The notes below the pieces were generated by a model. It saw nothing but the letters and a program-made list of their open reading frames with translations. It had not been told where the DNA came from and ran no database searches. A stretch of DNA of 12,108 bases from JBARCX01 sp049794535. Lineage in GTDB: Bacteria; Pseudomonadota; Gammaproteobacteria; Xanthomonadales; Rhodanobacteraceae. This document shows, piece by piece, positions 5,157 to 11,767 of the stretch (position 1 is its first letter; every line of letters begins with the position of its first letter). The translations under genes and the position numbers were made by a program. The stretch covers positions 1 to 12,108 of the forward strand of contig JBARCX010000388.1 of the NCBI GenBank assembly GCA_049794535.1. The letters are read 5' to 3'.

Positions 5157-6201
5157 TCACAGCGCCATCGAATGGACCGATGCCACATGGAACCCGCTGC
5201 GGGGTTGTTCCCGCGTATCCGCCGGCTGCCAGCACTGCTATGCAGAAACGGTCGCCGCGCGATTCTCTGGCACGGGCATGCCCTATGAAGGATTGATTCA
5301 CCCCGCGACGAAAGGGTGGAACGGAACGGTCCGCCTGATACCGGAAGCGCTTGGCCAGCCATGGCGCTGGGTGAAGCCGCGCCGCATCTTCGTCAACAGC
5401 ATGAGCGATCTATTCCACGAATCGGTGCCGTTCGAGTACATCGCTGCCGTTTTCTTCGTCATGAGCGTAACGACACGCCACACCTATCAGGTGCTTACCA
5501 AACGCCCAGAACGCATGCTGGAATTCTTCAAGTGGGTGAAGGATTACGACGAAGGCAGTTTCGAAGATGAACGAATCAGCGACGTGGCTATGGATATGCC
5601 GGCCATTAAAGCGCTTGGCTGGAATCCGTGCCGCGGCGGCCGTGGTGGTTATGACAACTGCGGCCCGGCATGGCCGTACGAAAATGTCTGGCTCGGCGTC
5701 AGTGTTGAAAATCAAGCCACCGCTGCAGAACGTATTCCGCTATTGCTGCAATGCCCTGCAGCTGTGCGCTGGTTGTCGTGCGAACCCCTGCTGAGTCATA
5801 TTGACCTCTTCGAGCACCTTGGCGTGTGGTGGAACCAGGCCATGGGGTGCTTTGAGGGCACGAGCAGCAGTATCAATGCTAGCCCCTTCAAAGGCGAACA
5901 GCGCATTAGTTGGGTTGTCGCTGGCGGCGAGTCGGGCTCGGGTGCTAGGCCGATGCATCCTGACTGGGCGCGTTCGCTGCGCGATCAGTGCACCGCAGCC
6001 AGCGTACCGTTCTTCTTCAAACAGTGGGGCGAATGGGTTCCCGATGCCCGCGAATACCTCCTGCCCTTAACCCTTAGTGATCACACTCATTGCTGGAGTG
6101 GACACGGGGTTGAATCCTATATGCACAAAGTTGGGAAAAAATGCGCTGGGCGGAAGCTCGATGGCGTGGAACACAACACCTACCCGGTGATGCAGTCATG
6201 A
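5137..6201 (+). CDS. Phage Gp37/Gp68 family protein (DUF5131)
   Basis: The start ATG 5137 is chosen because AAAAGGGA (5122-5129) lies 7 bases upstream; ATG 5149 is an alternative. The product is 354 residues, near the family length. An early Cys cluster, C24-X6-C31-X2-C34 in RGCSRVSAGCQHCYAE, recalls radical-SAM-like iron-sulfur binding. Further hallmarks are RRIFVNSMSDLFHE, YQVLTKRPERM, ENVWLGVSVENQ, WLSCEPLL, VVAGGESGSGARP and FFFKQWGEW. The biochemical role of this family is not established to my knowledge; it is widespread in phages and prophages. Its stop overlaps the next ATG. Confidence 0.93.
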   Translation: MGFPMSDHSAIEWTDATWNPLRGCSRVSAGCQHCYAETVAARFSGTGMPYEGLIHPATKGWNGTVRLIPEALGQPWRWVKPRRIFVNSMSDLFHESVPFEYIAAVFFVMSVTTRHTYQVLTKRPERMLEFFKWVKDYDEGSFEDERISDVAMDMPAIKALGWNPCRGGRGGYDNCGPAWPYENVWLGVSVENQATAAERIPLLLQCPAAVRWLSCEPLLSHIDLFEHLGVWWNQAMGCFEGTSSSINASPFKGEQRISWVVAGGESGSGARPMHPDWARSLRDQCTAASVPFFFKQWGEWVPDAREYLLPLTLSDHTHCWSGHGVESYMHKVGKKCAGRKLDGVEHNTYPVMQS

Positions 6202-6428
6202 TCATTCACTGCTGCCTAGATGTCCGCGGCGCGCTCAAGATGACGAAACGCCAGCTCGGCTTGATGTTCCGTTACGCCGACGGACGGCGCGTGTCGGCCG
6301 ACGACACGCGCGACATCTTGCTCGATCACATCGCTGCTGGTCATGAGGTGATCCCGGCTGGCCCCATCTGCCCAGGCTTCGACTACAAAACAGGCTGCCC
6401 GGGCCATGAATCGGAGACTCACGCATGA
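6198..6428 (+). CDS. Hypothetical phage-type protein (76 aa)
   Basis: The ATG at 6198 overlaps the DUF5131 stop, and GGTGA at 6186-6190 serves as ribosome binding site. The product has a helical middle (RGALKMTKRQLGLMFRYADG) and a C-terminal Cys/Pro-rich piece, AGPICPGFDYKTGCPGHE, with two Cys and a His that might bind metal. I do not recognise the family. Its own stop overlaps an ATG at 6425 that opens only a 14-codon frame. Confidence 0.65.
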   Translation: MIIHCCLDVRGALKMTKRQLGLMFRYADGRRVSADDTRDILLDHIAAGHEVIPAGPICPGFDYKTGCPGHESETHA

Positions 6429-6461
6429 AAGAGCGCGCTACTGCCGAAGGAGTAATAAGCC

Positions 6462-6599
6462 ATGCATAAGTGCAATCGATGTGGCTACACAATCTCACGG
6501 CTCGAATGGAAGTGCTTTAAGTTCGCCATGCGTTGTCCACGCTGTCGTGATAACTCTTTCGCCAAAGTAGTTGAGCCAAAAAAGGATTCGCCGAGATGA
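6462..6599 (+). CDS. Zinc-ribbon microprotein (45 aa)
   Basis: This short gene begins at ATG 6462 with an excellent AAGGAG at 6447-6452, 9 bases upstream. The sequence starts MHKCNRCGYTIS and has CPRCRD in the second half: two CxxC knuckles about 20 residues apart, the layout of a zinc ribbon. A short polar tail ends at TGA 6597-6599, which overlaps the next ATG (6596). Phages often encode zinc ribbons of this size, some acting as nucleic-acid-binding adaptors; the partner here is unknown. Confidence 0.7.
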   Translation: MHKCNRCGYTISRLEWKCFKFAMRCPRCRDNSFAKVVEPKKDSPR

Positions 6600-7123
6600 G
6601 TGCTGAAATGTACCGTGATGCGTTTGAGCGGGCATGGAAGCCTGATGATCTTAAGAGGAACCCCGACGGCACCTATTGGTCGAGTGTCGTGGAAAACGCC
6701 TTTAAGGATTTTTGCAGGGGATGGAATGCCGCATGGAATTTCCTCGGCGTAGACGCGGACGCACAGACGGCAATTGGTAACGACCTGGATGCCATTGCTG
6801 GCAAAAGGATACGCGGCAACTTGTCTGATGCAGACTTTAGGCTTGTGCTATCGGGAATCCATACTCTGACGCTACCGAAGAACGTCGCTGAGGCCATCGA
6901 AAACGTCAATGCATGTCGGCTGCACACGTTTGATGAGGACTGGCAAACAATCCGAGCGCACCTTCTCATTCAGGAGTCACGACTCGTTTCAGCAGATAGT
7001 CTGCTCAGAAAGCTGCGCAATGCAGGCACTTGGTTTGCGAGTGCCATCGAGTTTCACGGACATCCCGGCGAAGATTTAGAAGCCGAGGTTGATCAGTACC
7101 TGCTGGGAGGCAAGCCGACGTGA
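6596..7123 (+). CDS. Hypothetical phage-type protein (175 aa)
   Basis: The start ATG overlaps the preceding stop; AAGGA at 6582-6586 is the likely ribosome binding site. The 175-residue product begins MSAEMYRDAFERAWKPDDLK, with aromatic residues around FCRGWNAAWNFLGV and a mainly helical remainder. The first 50 residues resemble short phage proteins made of a D-x-F-x-x-W type opening, but I cannot place the rest. The stop overlaps the GTG of the alpA-like gene. No transmembrane or signal segment is visible. Confidence 0.7.
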   Translation: MSAEMYRDAFERAWKPDDLKRNPDGTYWSSVVENAFKDFCRGWNAAWNFLGVDADAQTAIGNDLDAIAGKRIRGNLSDADFRLVLSGIHTLTLPKNVAEAIENVNACRLHTFDEDWQTIRAHLLIQESRLVSADSLLRKLRNAGTWFASAIEFHGHPGEDLEAEVDQYLLGGKPT

Positions 7124-7335
7124 GTGAGACCCTACTCCAGCGCCCTGAAGTCGAACGCCGCGTCGGCCTGGGCTGCACATCGATCTATGCCGGCATTGCC
7201 GCTGGCACGTTTCCGAAGCCGATCAAGTCCGGCAAGCGGTCCCTCTGGGTGGAATCCGAGGTCGACAAGTGGATCGCAGACCGCATTGCGGAGCGGGACA
7301 TGGTTAGAAACATGGGTACGCAGAACGCCGCATAA
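7120..7335 (+). CDS. AlpA-family / excisionase-like DNA-binding regulator
   Basis: The GTG start at 7120 has GGGAGG at 7105-7110. The 71-residue product follows the AlpA pattern: LLQRPEVERRVGLGCTSIY is the helix-turn-helix, FPKPIKSGKRSLWVESEVDKWI the wing and last helix. AlpA-like proteins are MerR-type winged-helix regulators encoded by prophages and islands, and they often control integrase expression or assist excision. Lying last before the tRNA gene suits such a role. No integrase gene is next to it in this window, which is unusual. Confidence 0.88.
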   Translation: MSETLLQRPEVERRVGLGCTSIYAGIAAGTFPKPIKSGKRSLWVESEVDKWIADRIAERDMVRNMGTQNAA

Positions 7336-7340
7336 CAGAA

Positions 7341-7360
7341 AGCCCCGTAAAAACGGGGAC
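7341..7360. terminator. Hairpin between alpA and tRNA-Ser, probable bidirectional terminator
   Basis: CCCCGT (7343-7348) pairs with ACGGGG (7353-7358) around an AAAA loop, just after the alpA stop and about 16 bases from the tRNA 3' end. On the minus strand it is followed by a short T-containing tail (CTTTCTG), and on the plus strand by ACTTATG. Neither has a strong U-run. It would stop both the island operon and the tRNA transcript. Confidence 0.55.
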
Positions 7361-7374
7361 TTATGTTCATGCGT

Positions 7375-7464
7375 TGGCGGAGAGAGTGGGATTCGAACCC
7401 ACGGTAGGCTCACACCTACGGCAGTTTTCAAGACTGCTGCATTAAACCACTCGGCCATCTCTCC
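7375..7464 (-). tRNA. tRNA-Ser (UGA anticodon)
   Basis: Read on the minus strand it starts GGAGAGATGGCCGAG and ends with an encoded CCA (7377-7375). The acceptor stem GGAGAGA pairs with TCTCTCC. The anticodon arm is GCAGT-CTTGAAA-ACTGC, giving anticodon TGA. A long variable arm (GTAGG..CCTAC type) and the T arm GTGGGTTCGAATCCCAC follow, as expected for a class II serine tRNA. One oddity: the D-stem GCC meets TGC instead of GGC, a C-U mismatch, while the broken neighbour copy keeps the canonical base. It lies at the end of the phage-type island and so is the likely integration site. Confidence 0.95.
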
Positions 7465-7500
7465 GAATTTTGTCTGCGAACAGGCGTGCTGTGCACGCCG

Positions 7501-7634
7501 CTACGGCAGTTTGACTCCGGGCATCCTGCCCTACGCCCCTTCGGGGCCATCGACTATCGTCGATGTTCGCTTCGGCTTCCTGCCTCCGCGTCAAGACTGC
7601 TGCCTTAAACCACTCGGCCATCTCTCCGAATTTT
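7501..7634 (-). pseudogene. Broken tRNA-Ser copy split in its anticodon loop
   Basis: Bases 7591-7634 repeat 7428-7471 with one mismatch in 44 bp. This covers the tRNA 5' half from the anticodon through the 5' end plus 7 upstream bases. A further 12 bases (7501-7512) match the anticodon-loop/stem sequence that directly follows in the intact gene (7416-7427). In tRNA direction the copy reads 5' half, anticodon, 78 foreign bases, then the start of the 3' half; the variable arm, T arm and acceptor 3' side are missing. It cannot make a functional tRNA. Confidence 0.75.
7513..7590. repeat. 78-bp hairpin-rich insert inside the tRNA relic
   Basis: The segment contains two tight inverted repeats: GCCCC-TTC-GGGGC (7535-7547) and CATCGAC-TATC-GTCGATG (7548-7565). 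It also has paired GCATCCTGCC and GCTTCCTGCC motifs near its two ends. This recalls dispersed palindromic repeats in Xanthomonas-type genomes, but I cannot confirm that here. A third perfect hairpin (GGCGTGC-TGT-GCACGCC, 7483-7499) lies just outside it, between relic and intact tRNA. Confidence 0.45.
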
Positions 7635-7688
7635 CAACGACTGACGCAGGTTACTTCCGCGCCAACACAGTATGGGGGCGCAATCGTA

Positions 7689-8069
7689 TCAGGAACTGTG
7701 CGGACGTCCATGGGTATCTTTGCGCGATAGGGTAATCAGCGCCCAAATTGCGATAAGTACGGGGATGAGCGCACCGACTAACGGAAGCAGGATCCCTGGA
7801 TGACGGATCACCATCGGCAGCAATTGCGTGGCGGTGGCGTAGCCGATGATCCAGAAACGCCAGCTGCGGCGCTTACGGGCAATCCAGAAACTGGCCAGCA
7901 CCAGCACCAGTGCGATCACGCTCAATACGAGATCGAGTTCCGGCAGCGTCCACACGCTGGCGAAAGCGAGACGTGTGCCGATGACCGACGCCAGCACAAC
8001 CATCAGGAAGTAACTGGTGAAGTACTCGACCTTATCCCACGTGCCGCGTGCCGCTACCGGCGTGTTCAT
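7689..8069 (-). CDS. Small integral membrane protein of unknown function (126 aa)
   Basis: The ATG (8069-8067) overlaps the serS stop, so translation is probably coupled to serS. About four membrane segments are visible, at residues 17-36, 45-64, 72-88 and 92-114, with a basic loop RKRRSWR between the second and third. The protein has no motif I recognise; it probably sits in the inner membrane. Linkage to serS may be only an operon arrangement. The C-terminal tail is short, basic and polar. Confidence 0.75.
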   Translation of the reverse strand: MNTPVAARGTWDKVEYFTSYFLMVVLASVIGTRLAFASVWTLPELDLVLSVIALVLVLASFWIARKRRSWRFWIIGYATATQLLPMVIRHPGILLPLVGALIPVLIAIWALITLSRKDTHGRPHSS

Positions 8070-9346
8070 GCAATTTTCTCCGCCCCACCGAGATACGGAC
8101 GCAGTACGTCGGGCACGTTGATTGAGCCGTCAGCGTTCTGGTTGTTCTCCATCACTGCGATTAACGTACGGCCCACGGCAAGACCCGAGCCGTTCAAGGT
8201 GTGCACAAGTTCAGGCTTGCCGGTTTCCGGGTTACGCACACGAGCCTGCATGCGGCGCGCCTGGAAATCTTCGCAGTTGGAGCAGCTTGAAATTTCCCGA
8301 TAGGTGTTCTGGCTCGGTAACCACACTTCAAGGTCGTAGGTTTTCACCGCGGTGAAACCCATGTCGCCACCGCACAGCAGCACTTTGCGATACGGCAGGC
8401 CTAGCTTCTGCAGAACCTTTTCCGCGTGGCCGACCATCTCTTCCAGCTGCGCATGGGAGTCGCCTGCGCGTGTGATCTGCACCATCTCGACTTTCTCGAA
8501 CTGATGCTGGCGGATCATGCCCTTCACATCACGACCGTAGCTACCCGCTTCAGCGCGAAAGCACGGCGTGTGTGCGGTGAGGCGTAGCGGTAGTGCACTG
8601 GTTTCCTGGATGGTGTCGCGTACCAGGTTCGTCAACGACACTTCAGCAGTGGGGATCAGATAACGCTTGGACTCGCCTACCGTGGTGGCGAACAGATCAT
8701 CCTCGAACTTCGGTAGCTGGCCGGTGCCTTGCATGCTGTCCGCATTGACCAGGAGCGGCACGTTGCATTCCAGGTAGCCGTGCTCACCGGTGTGCAGATC
8801 GAGCATGAACTGGGCAAGCGCACGATGTAGACGCGCAAGCTGGCCACGCAGCACGGTAAAGCGTGCGCCGGAGAGCTTGGCACCGGTGTCGCCATCGAGC
8901 CAGCCATGGCGCTCACCGAGTTCCACGTGATCTTTCACCGCGAAATCGAATTCACGCGGCGCACCCCAACGGGTGATTTCGAGATTGTCGTTCTCATCCT
9001 TGCCCAGCGGCACGGACTCATGCGGAATGTTGGGGATGCCCAGTGTGATATCGGCGAGCTTCGCCTGCACATCGGCCAGTGCCTGCTCGTTGGCCTTCAG
9101 CTTGTCGCCGATACCAGCGACTTCGGCCATCAGCGGCGCCACATCCTCGCCCTTGCCTTTGGCTTGGCCGATGGCCTTGGAGCGAGTATTACGCAGGTTT
9201 TGCAGCTCCTGCGTTTCGGTGGAAAGCTGCTTACGCTGACCTTCCAGCGCCTCCACGGCGGCCACATCCAGCGTGTAGCCGCGAGTCTCTTTGAGACGCG
9301 CGGCCGTTTCGGTCAGGCGCGAACGCAGCAGTGCAGGATCCAGCAT
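8066..9346 (-). CDS. serS: Seryl-tRNA synthetase
   Basis: The enzyme charges tRNA-Ser with serine in the cytosol. The start is the ATG at 9346 (MLDPALLRSRL), which gives 426 residues, the normal bacterial length; the frame extends further upstream without looking like protein. Residues about 30-100 form the long antiparallel coiled coil that binds the tRNA variable arm. The class II core follows: TAEVSLTN binds serine, FRAEAGSYGRDVKGMIRQHQFEKVE is motif 2, and NGSGLAVGRTLIAVMEN is motif 3. A tRNA-Ser gene lies nearby on the same strand. Nothing appears damaged. Confidence 0.98.
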   Translation of the reverse strand: MLDPALLRSRLTETAARLKETRGYTLDVAAVEALEGQRKQLSTETQELQNLRNTRSKAIGQAKGKGEDVAPLMAEVAGIGDKLKANEQALADVQAKLADITLGIPNIPHESVPLGKDENDNLEITRWGAPREFDFAVKDHVELGERHGWLDGDTGAKLSGARFTVLRGQLARLHRALAQFMLDLHTGEHGYLECNVPLLVNADSMQGTGQLPKFEDDLFATTVGESKRYLIPTAEVSLTNLVRDTIQETSALPLRLTAHTPCFRAEAGSYGRDVKGMIRQHQFEKVEMVQITRAGDSHAQLEEMVGHAEKVLQKLGLPYRKVLLCGGDMGFTAVKTYDLEVWLPSQNTYREISSCSNCEDFQARRMQARVRNPETGKPELVHTLNGSGLAVGRTLIAVMENNQNADGSINVPDVLRPYLGGAEKIA

Positions 9347-9376
9347 GATCAAGTCCAGATGTGACAATAGCCCGCG

Positions 9377-9406
9377 ATTATCGCTGCCGGGCCGCAATTG
9401 TCGCAA
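9377..9406 (-). promoter_or_regulatory. Candidate sigma-70 promoter for serS
   Basis: On the minus strand, TTGCGA (9406-9401) and GATAAT (9382-9377) are separated by 18 bases and lie some 30 bases before the serS ATG. The -10 matches consensus at 5 of 6 positions and the -35 at 4 of 6. The gap to the upstream gene is only about 80 bp, which fits a promoter there. Confidence 0.45.
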
Positions 9407-9426
9407 TGTCGGGCCAAATGTGCCGG

Positions 9427-10005
9427 CTATGCAGCCCGCGCTCGCGATGCTCGCCCGAGCCACCAAGCCATGACCGCACCTGCCAGCAACCAGCCGATGA
9501 CCTGCTCGATCAAAGCCGCCCAGGCGAGTTCGGATGGAAAGCGATACCACGTCCAATACGGCACCAGCACGGTGAGCCAGGCAAAGATTGCGGCGGCCAA
9601 CGCTATGCCCAAGCGCCGGGCAAAACCAAACGCCGCCAGCCCCATCAGATAGGCCAAAGCCAGGGCCCCCAAGGTGTCCGAGGCCCACTGGCGCGGCAAT
9701 TGCCGGCTCATATCGGTCATATCGTCACCCTGCGGCAGGTACACCACCCACGCATACGGCGAGGCTTTGGATTTCTGGGCATAAGCCGCCCTGGCCGTAG
9801 GGTCGTTCCACTGCTTGGGATCGAATGACGGCAGGATATAAACACCCGATTCGTTACCCAGCCCTTCGTGCAAACTGCTCAGCACGGCATCTTCATGTAT
9901 AGGCTGGTGGATGCCTGGGTTGCCCAGACCGAGCGCCATATGTGCCACGGCGCCCCACAGGAACATAACGATTCCGCCCAAGATCGCTGCGACGAGTACA
10001 CGCAT
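9427..10005 (-). CDS. Predicted membrane protein of unknown function (192 aa)
   Basis: The ATG at 10005 is preceded on the minus strand by GGGGAGGG with 6-7 bases of spacing, so I start there and not at the upstream in-frame ATG. Residues 1-24 form a membrane anchor or signal (MRVLVAAILGGIVMFLWGAV). A soluble part of roughly 90 residues, probably periplasmic, follows with SGVYILPSFDPKQW and YAWVVYLPQGDD. Then come three membrane segments between about 120 and 188. I know no named family. Its place between rarA and serS is seen as local context only. Confidence 0.8.
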   Translation of the reverse strand: MRVLVAAILGGIVMFLWGAVAHMALGLGNPGIHQPIHEDAVLSSLHEGLGNESGVYILPSFDPKQWNDPTARAAYAQKSKASPYAWVVYLPQGDDMTDMSRQLPRQWASDTLGALALAYLMGLAAFGFARRLGIALAAAIFAWLTVLVPYWTWYRFPSELAWAALIEQVIGWLLAGAVMAWWLGRASRARAA

Positions 10006-10095
10006 GATTCGCCCTCCCCAGTTCGAATCGATGGTTGCTGTCGCGCATCTATAGTCCTCGCCAGCGCCTCCGGCAAGGGGCACGTGCGGCGAGGA

Positions 10096-11451
10096 TTACT
10101 TACCGCGCGCCTGCTTACGTGCAGCACGCAGCGCCAGCAACTTCTCGCGTAGCTGCAATTCCAGTCCGCGCTCGACGGGCTCATAAAATACGGTGCCATC
10201 GAGTTCATCCGGCAGGCATTGCTGACCAAGCGCCACGCCACCTTCTGCATCGTGATCGTATTGATAACCCTGACCGTATCCCAATCCCTTCATCAGCTTG
10301 GTCGGCGCATTGCGAAGATGCATCGGCACCTCCAGTGTGCCGCTATCGCGAATCACTGCGCGAGCCTGGTTGTAGGCCATGTAGGCGGCATTGCTCTTGG
10401 GTGCGATGGCCAACCAGATTGCCAATTGCGCGAGGCCAAGCTCGCCCTCGGGACTACCCAATCGCTCGTAGGTATCCCAGGCATCCAAGGCCATGCGCCA
10501 TGCGCGTGGTTCTGCCAAGCCCACGTCCTCCACCGCCATGCGTGTCATGCGTCGCGCCAAGTACAGCGGGTCCACGCCACCATCAAGCATCCTGCACAGC
10601 CAATACACCGCAGCATCTGGATCGGACGAGCGCACTGATTTATGCAAAGCCGAGATCTGGTCGTAGAACTGCTCGCCGTTCTTGTCGAAACGACGCGTGC
10701 GATCGGCTAACACCTGGGTCAGCGTAGCGTCATCGATGCGGCGGTCCTCGGCCAACTCAGCGGCGATTTCCAGCAGCGTGAGCCCGCGGCGTACATCGCC
10801 ATCGGCGGCCTGCGCGATCAAACGCAGCGATTCATCGGATACGTCCAACTGCAGCTCGCCAAGGCCACGCTCACTGTCGTGCAACGCGCGGCGCAGCGCA
10901 GCGACAATGTCGTCTACGGATACCGCATCCAGCACATGCACGCGGCAGCGCGACAGCAGCGCGGAATTCAACTCGAATGAAGGGTTTTCGGTGGTGGCAC
11001 CAACGAAGATGATCACACCCTTTTCGATGTGTGGCAGGAAGGCATCCTGCTGGGTCTTGTTGAAGCGATGTACCTCATCAACAAACAGCACGGTACGCCT
11101 GCCCTGGGCAAAGTTAACCTCGGCCTCGGCCAATGCCTTGCGCACATCGGGCAACCCGGACATTACCGCTGAGATGGCACGAAAATCCGCATCTGCGTAG
11201 CGGGCTACCAGTAAGGCCAGGGTGGTCTTGCCACAGCCCGGTGGGCCCCATAGCACCATCGAGTGCACGCGGCCGGCTTCCAGAGCGCGGCGGAGCGGCT
11301 TGTCCGCAGCAACCAACCGCTGCTGCCCAACGATCTCGTCGAGGCTGCGCGGCCGCATGCGTTCGGCCAGTGGTTTGAGTTCTTCCGATTCGGCGAACAG
11401 ACCCGGGGCGCTGGAGGTATCACGGCGTGGCATCGATGAATCATAAGGCAT
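10096..11451 (-). CDS. rarA: Replication-associated recombination protein A (RarA/MgsA)
   Basis: An AAA+ ATPase of the clamp-loader/RuvB group that acts at stalled replication forks and single-strand gaps. The product is 451 residues, close to the family norm. Visible motifs: the family opening RPRSLDEIVGQQRLV, Walker A GPPGCGKTT at about 69-77, Walker B VLFVDEVHRFNK, sensor 1 GATTENPSFELNSALLSRC, and sensor 2 around GDVRRGLTLLE. The C-terminal MgsA part follows with DPLYLARRMTRMAVEDVG and KSNAAYMAYNQA. The start at 11451 has only a weak ribosome binding site; ATG 11433 is an alternative. It is the first gene of the minus-strand run, so its promoter is in the AT-rich intergenic region. Confidence 0.96.
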   Translation of the reverse strand: MPYDSSMPRRDTSSAPGLFAESEELKPLAERMRPRSLDEIVGQQRLVAADKPLRRALEAGRVHSMVLWGPPGCGKTTLALLVARYADADFRAISAVMSGLPDVRKALAEAEVNFAQGRRTVLFVDEVHRFNKTQQDAFLPHIEKGVIIFVGATTENPSFELNSALLSRCRVHVLDAVSVDDIVAALRRALHDSERGLGELQLDVSDESLRLIAQAADGDVRRGLTLLEIAAELAEDRRIDDATLTQVLADRTRRFDKNGEQFYDQISALHKSVRSSDPDAAVYWLCRMLDGGVDPLYLARRMTRMAVEDVGLAEPRAWRMALDAWDTYERLGSPEGELGLAQLAIWLAIAPKSNAAYMAYNQARAVIRDSGTLEVPMHLRNAPTKLMKGLGYGQGYQYDHDAEGGVALGQQCLPDELDGTVFYEPVERGLELQLREKLLALRAARKQARGK

Positions 11452-11767
11452 CTCATCGCCGACCTGCTGGTACGGCCAGCGGCGGACCGGCCCGAATTAC
11501 ACGATTTCGTACTGAAAAATAATCATAAATAATAGTCATTTATTATTAATAACAAGTCCATTTATTGCACGAATAATTCAACCCTTAGATTTAGCTTAGC
11601 TCATTATTAGGACTGGCTTAGTTCATTATTAGACCCAGCTTAGCGCACTTACTTTCGATTATCAAAAGTTCACCGATTAATATCATTGTTACCAAAATGT
11701 CATCTTGCATGACTAGGGTGGCGCCTCGCGCTGCAACCCTGTTCAACACTACATTACCGGACATCTC
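11452..11767. other. AT-rich divergent intergenic region
   Basis: No gene is seen between rarA and the divergent receptor gene. The stretch from about 11,515 to 11,700 is strikingly AT-rich compared with the rest of the window. It holds an AT hairpin (AATAATA / TATTATT, 11528-11547) and the 22-bp tandem repeats listed separately. Promoters for both flanking genes should lie here, but I cannot pick a clear -35/-10 pair. Confidence 0.6.
11594..11643 (+). repeat. 22-bp tandem repeats upstream of the receptor gene
   Basis: GCTTAGCTCATTATTAG at 11594-11610 recurs at 11616-11632 with one mismatch, and GCTTAG occurs again at 11638-11643. The three starts are exactly 22 bases apart, about two helical turns, so bound proteins would sit on the same DNA face. 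This suggests an operator for the receptor gene or rarA, but the third copy is degenerate. Confidence 0.5.

Noticed and set aside
6425..6469. A 14-codon frame starting at an ATGA overlap, before the zinc-ribbon gene
   Set aside because: It is too short to support, and the strong AAGGAG inside it clearly serves the ATG at 6462.
7132..7458. A minus-strand reading frame of 108 codons over alpA and the tRNA
   Set aside because: Its first codons are the tRNA-Ser sequence itself, and the rest is antisense to the alpA-like gene.
7513..7590. A group I intron in a tRNA gene
   Set aside because: At 78 bp it is far below group I intron size, and the downstream exon stops matching after 12 bp, so no complete tRNA could result.
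7428..7634. The 44-bp repeat as attL/attR of the DGR-bearing island
   Set aside because: The repeats enclose only about 120 bp to the right of the tRNA, while the phage-type genes lie on the left. The matching island end would have to be outside the window.
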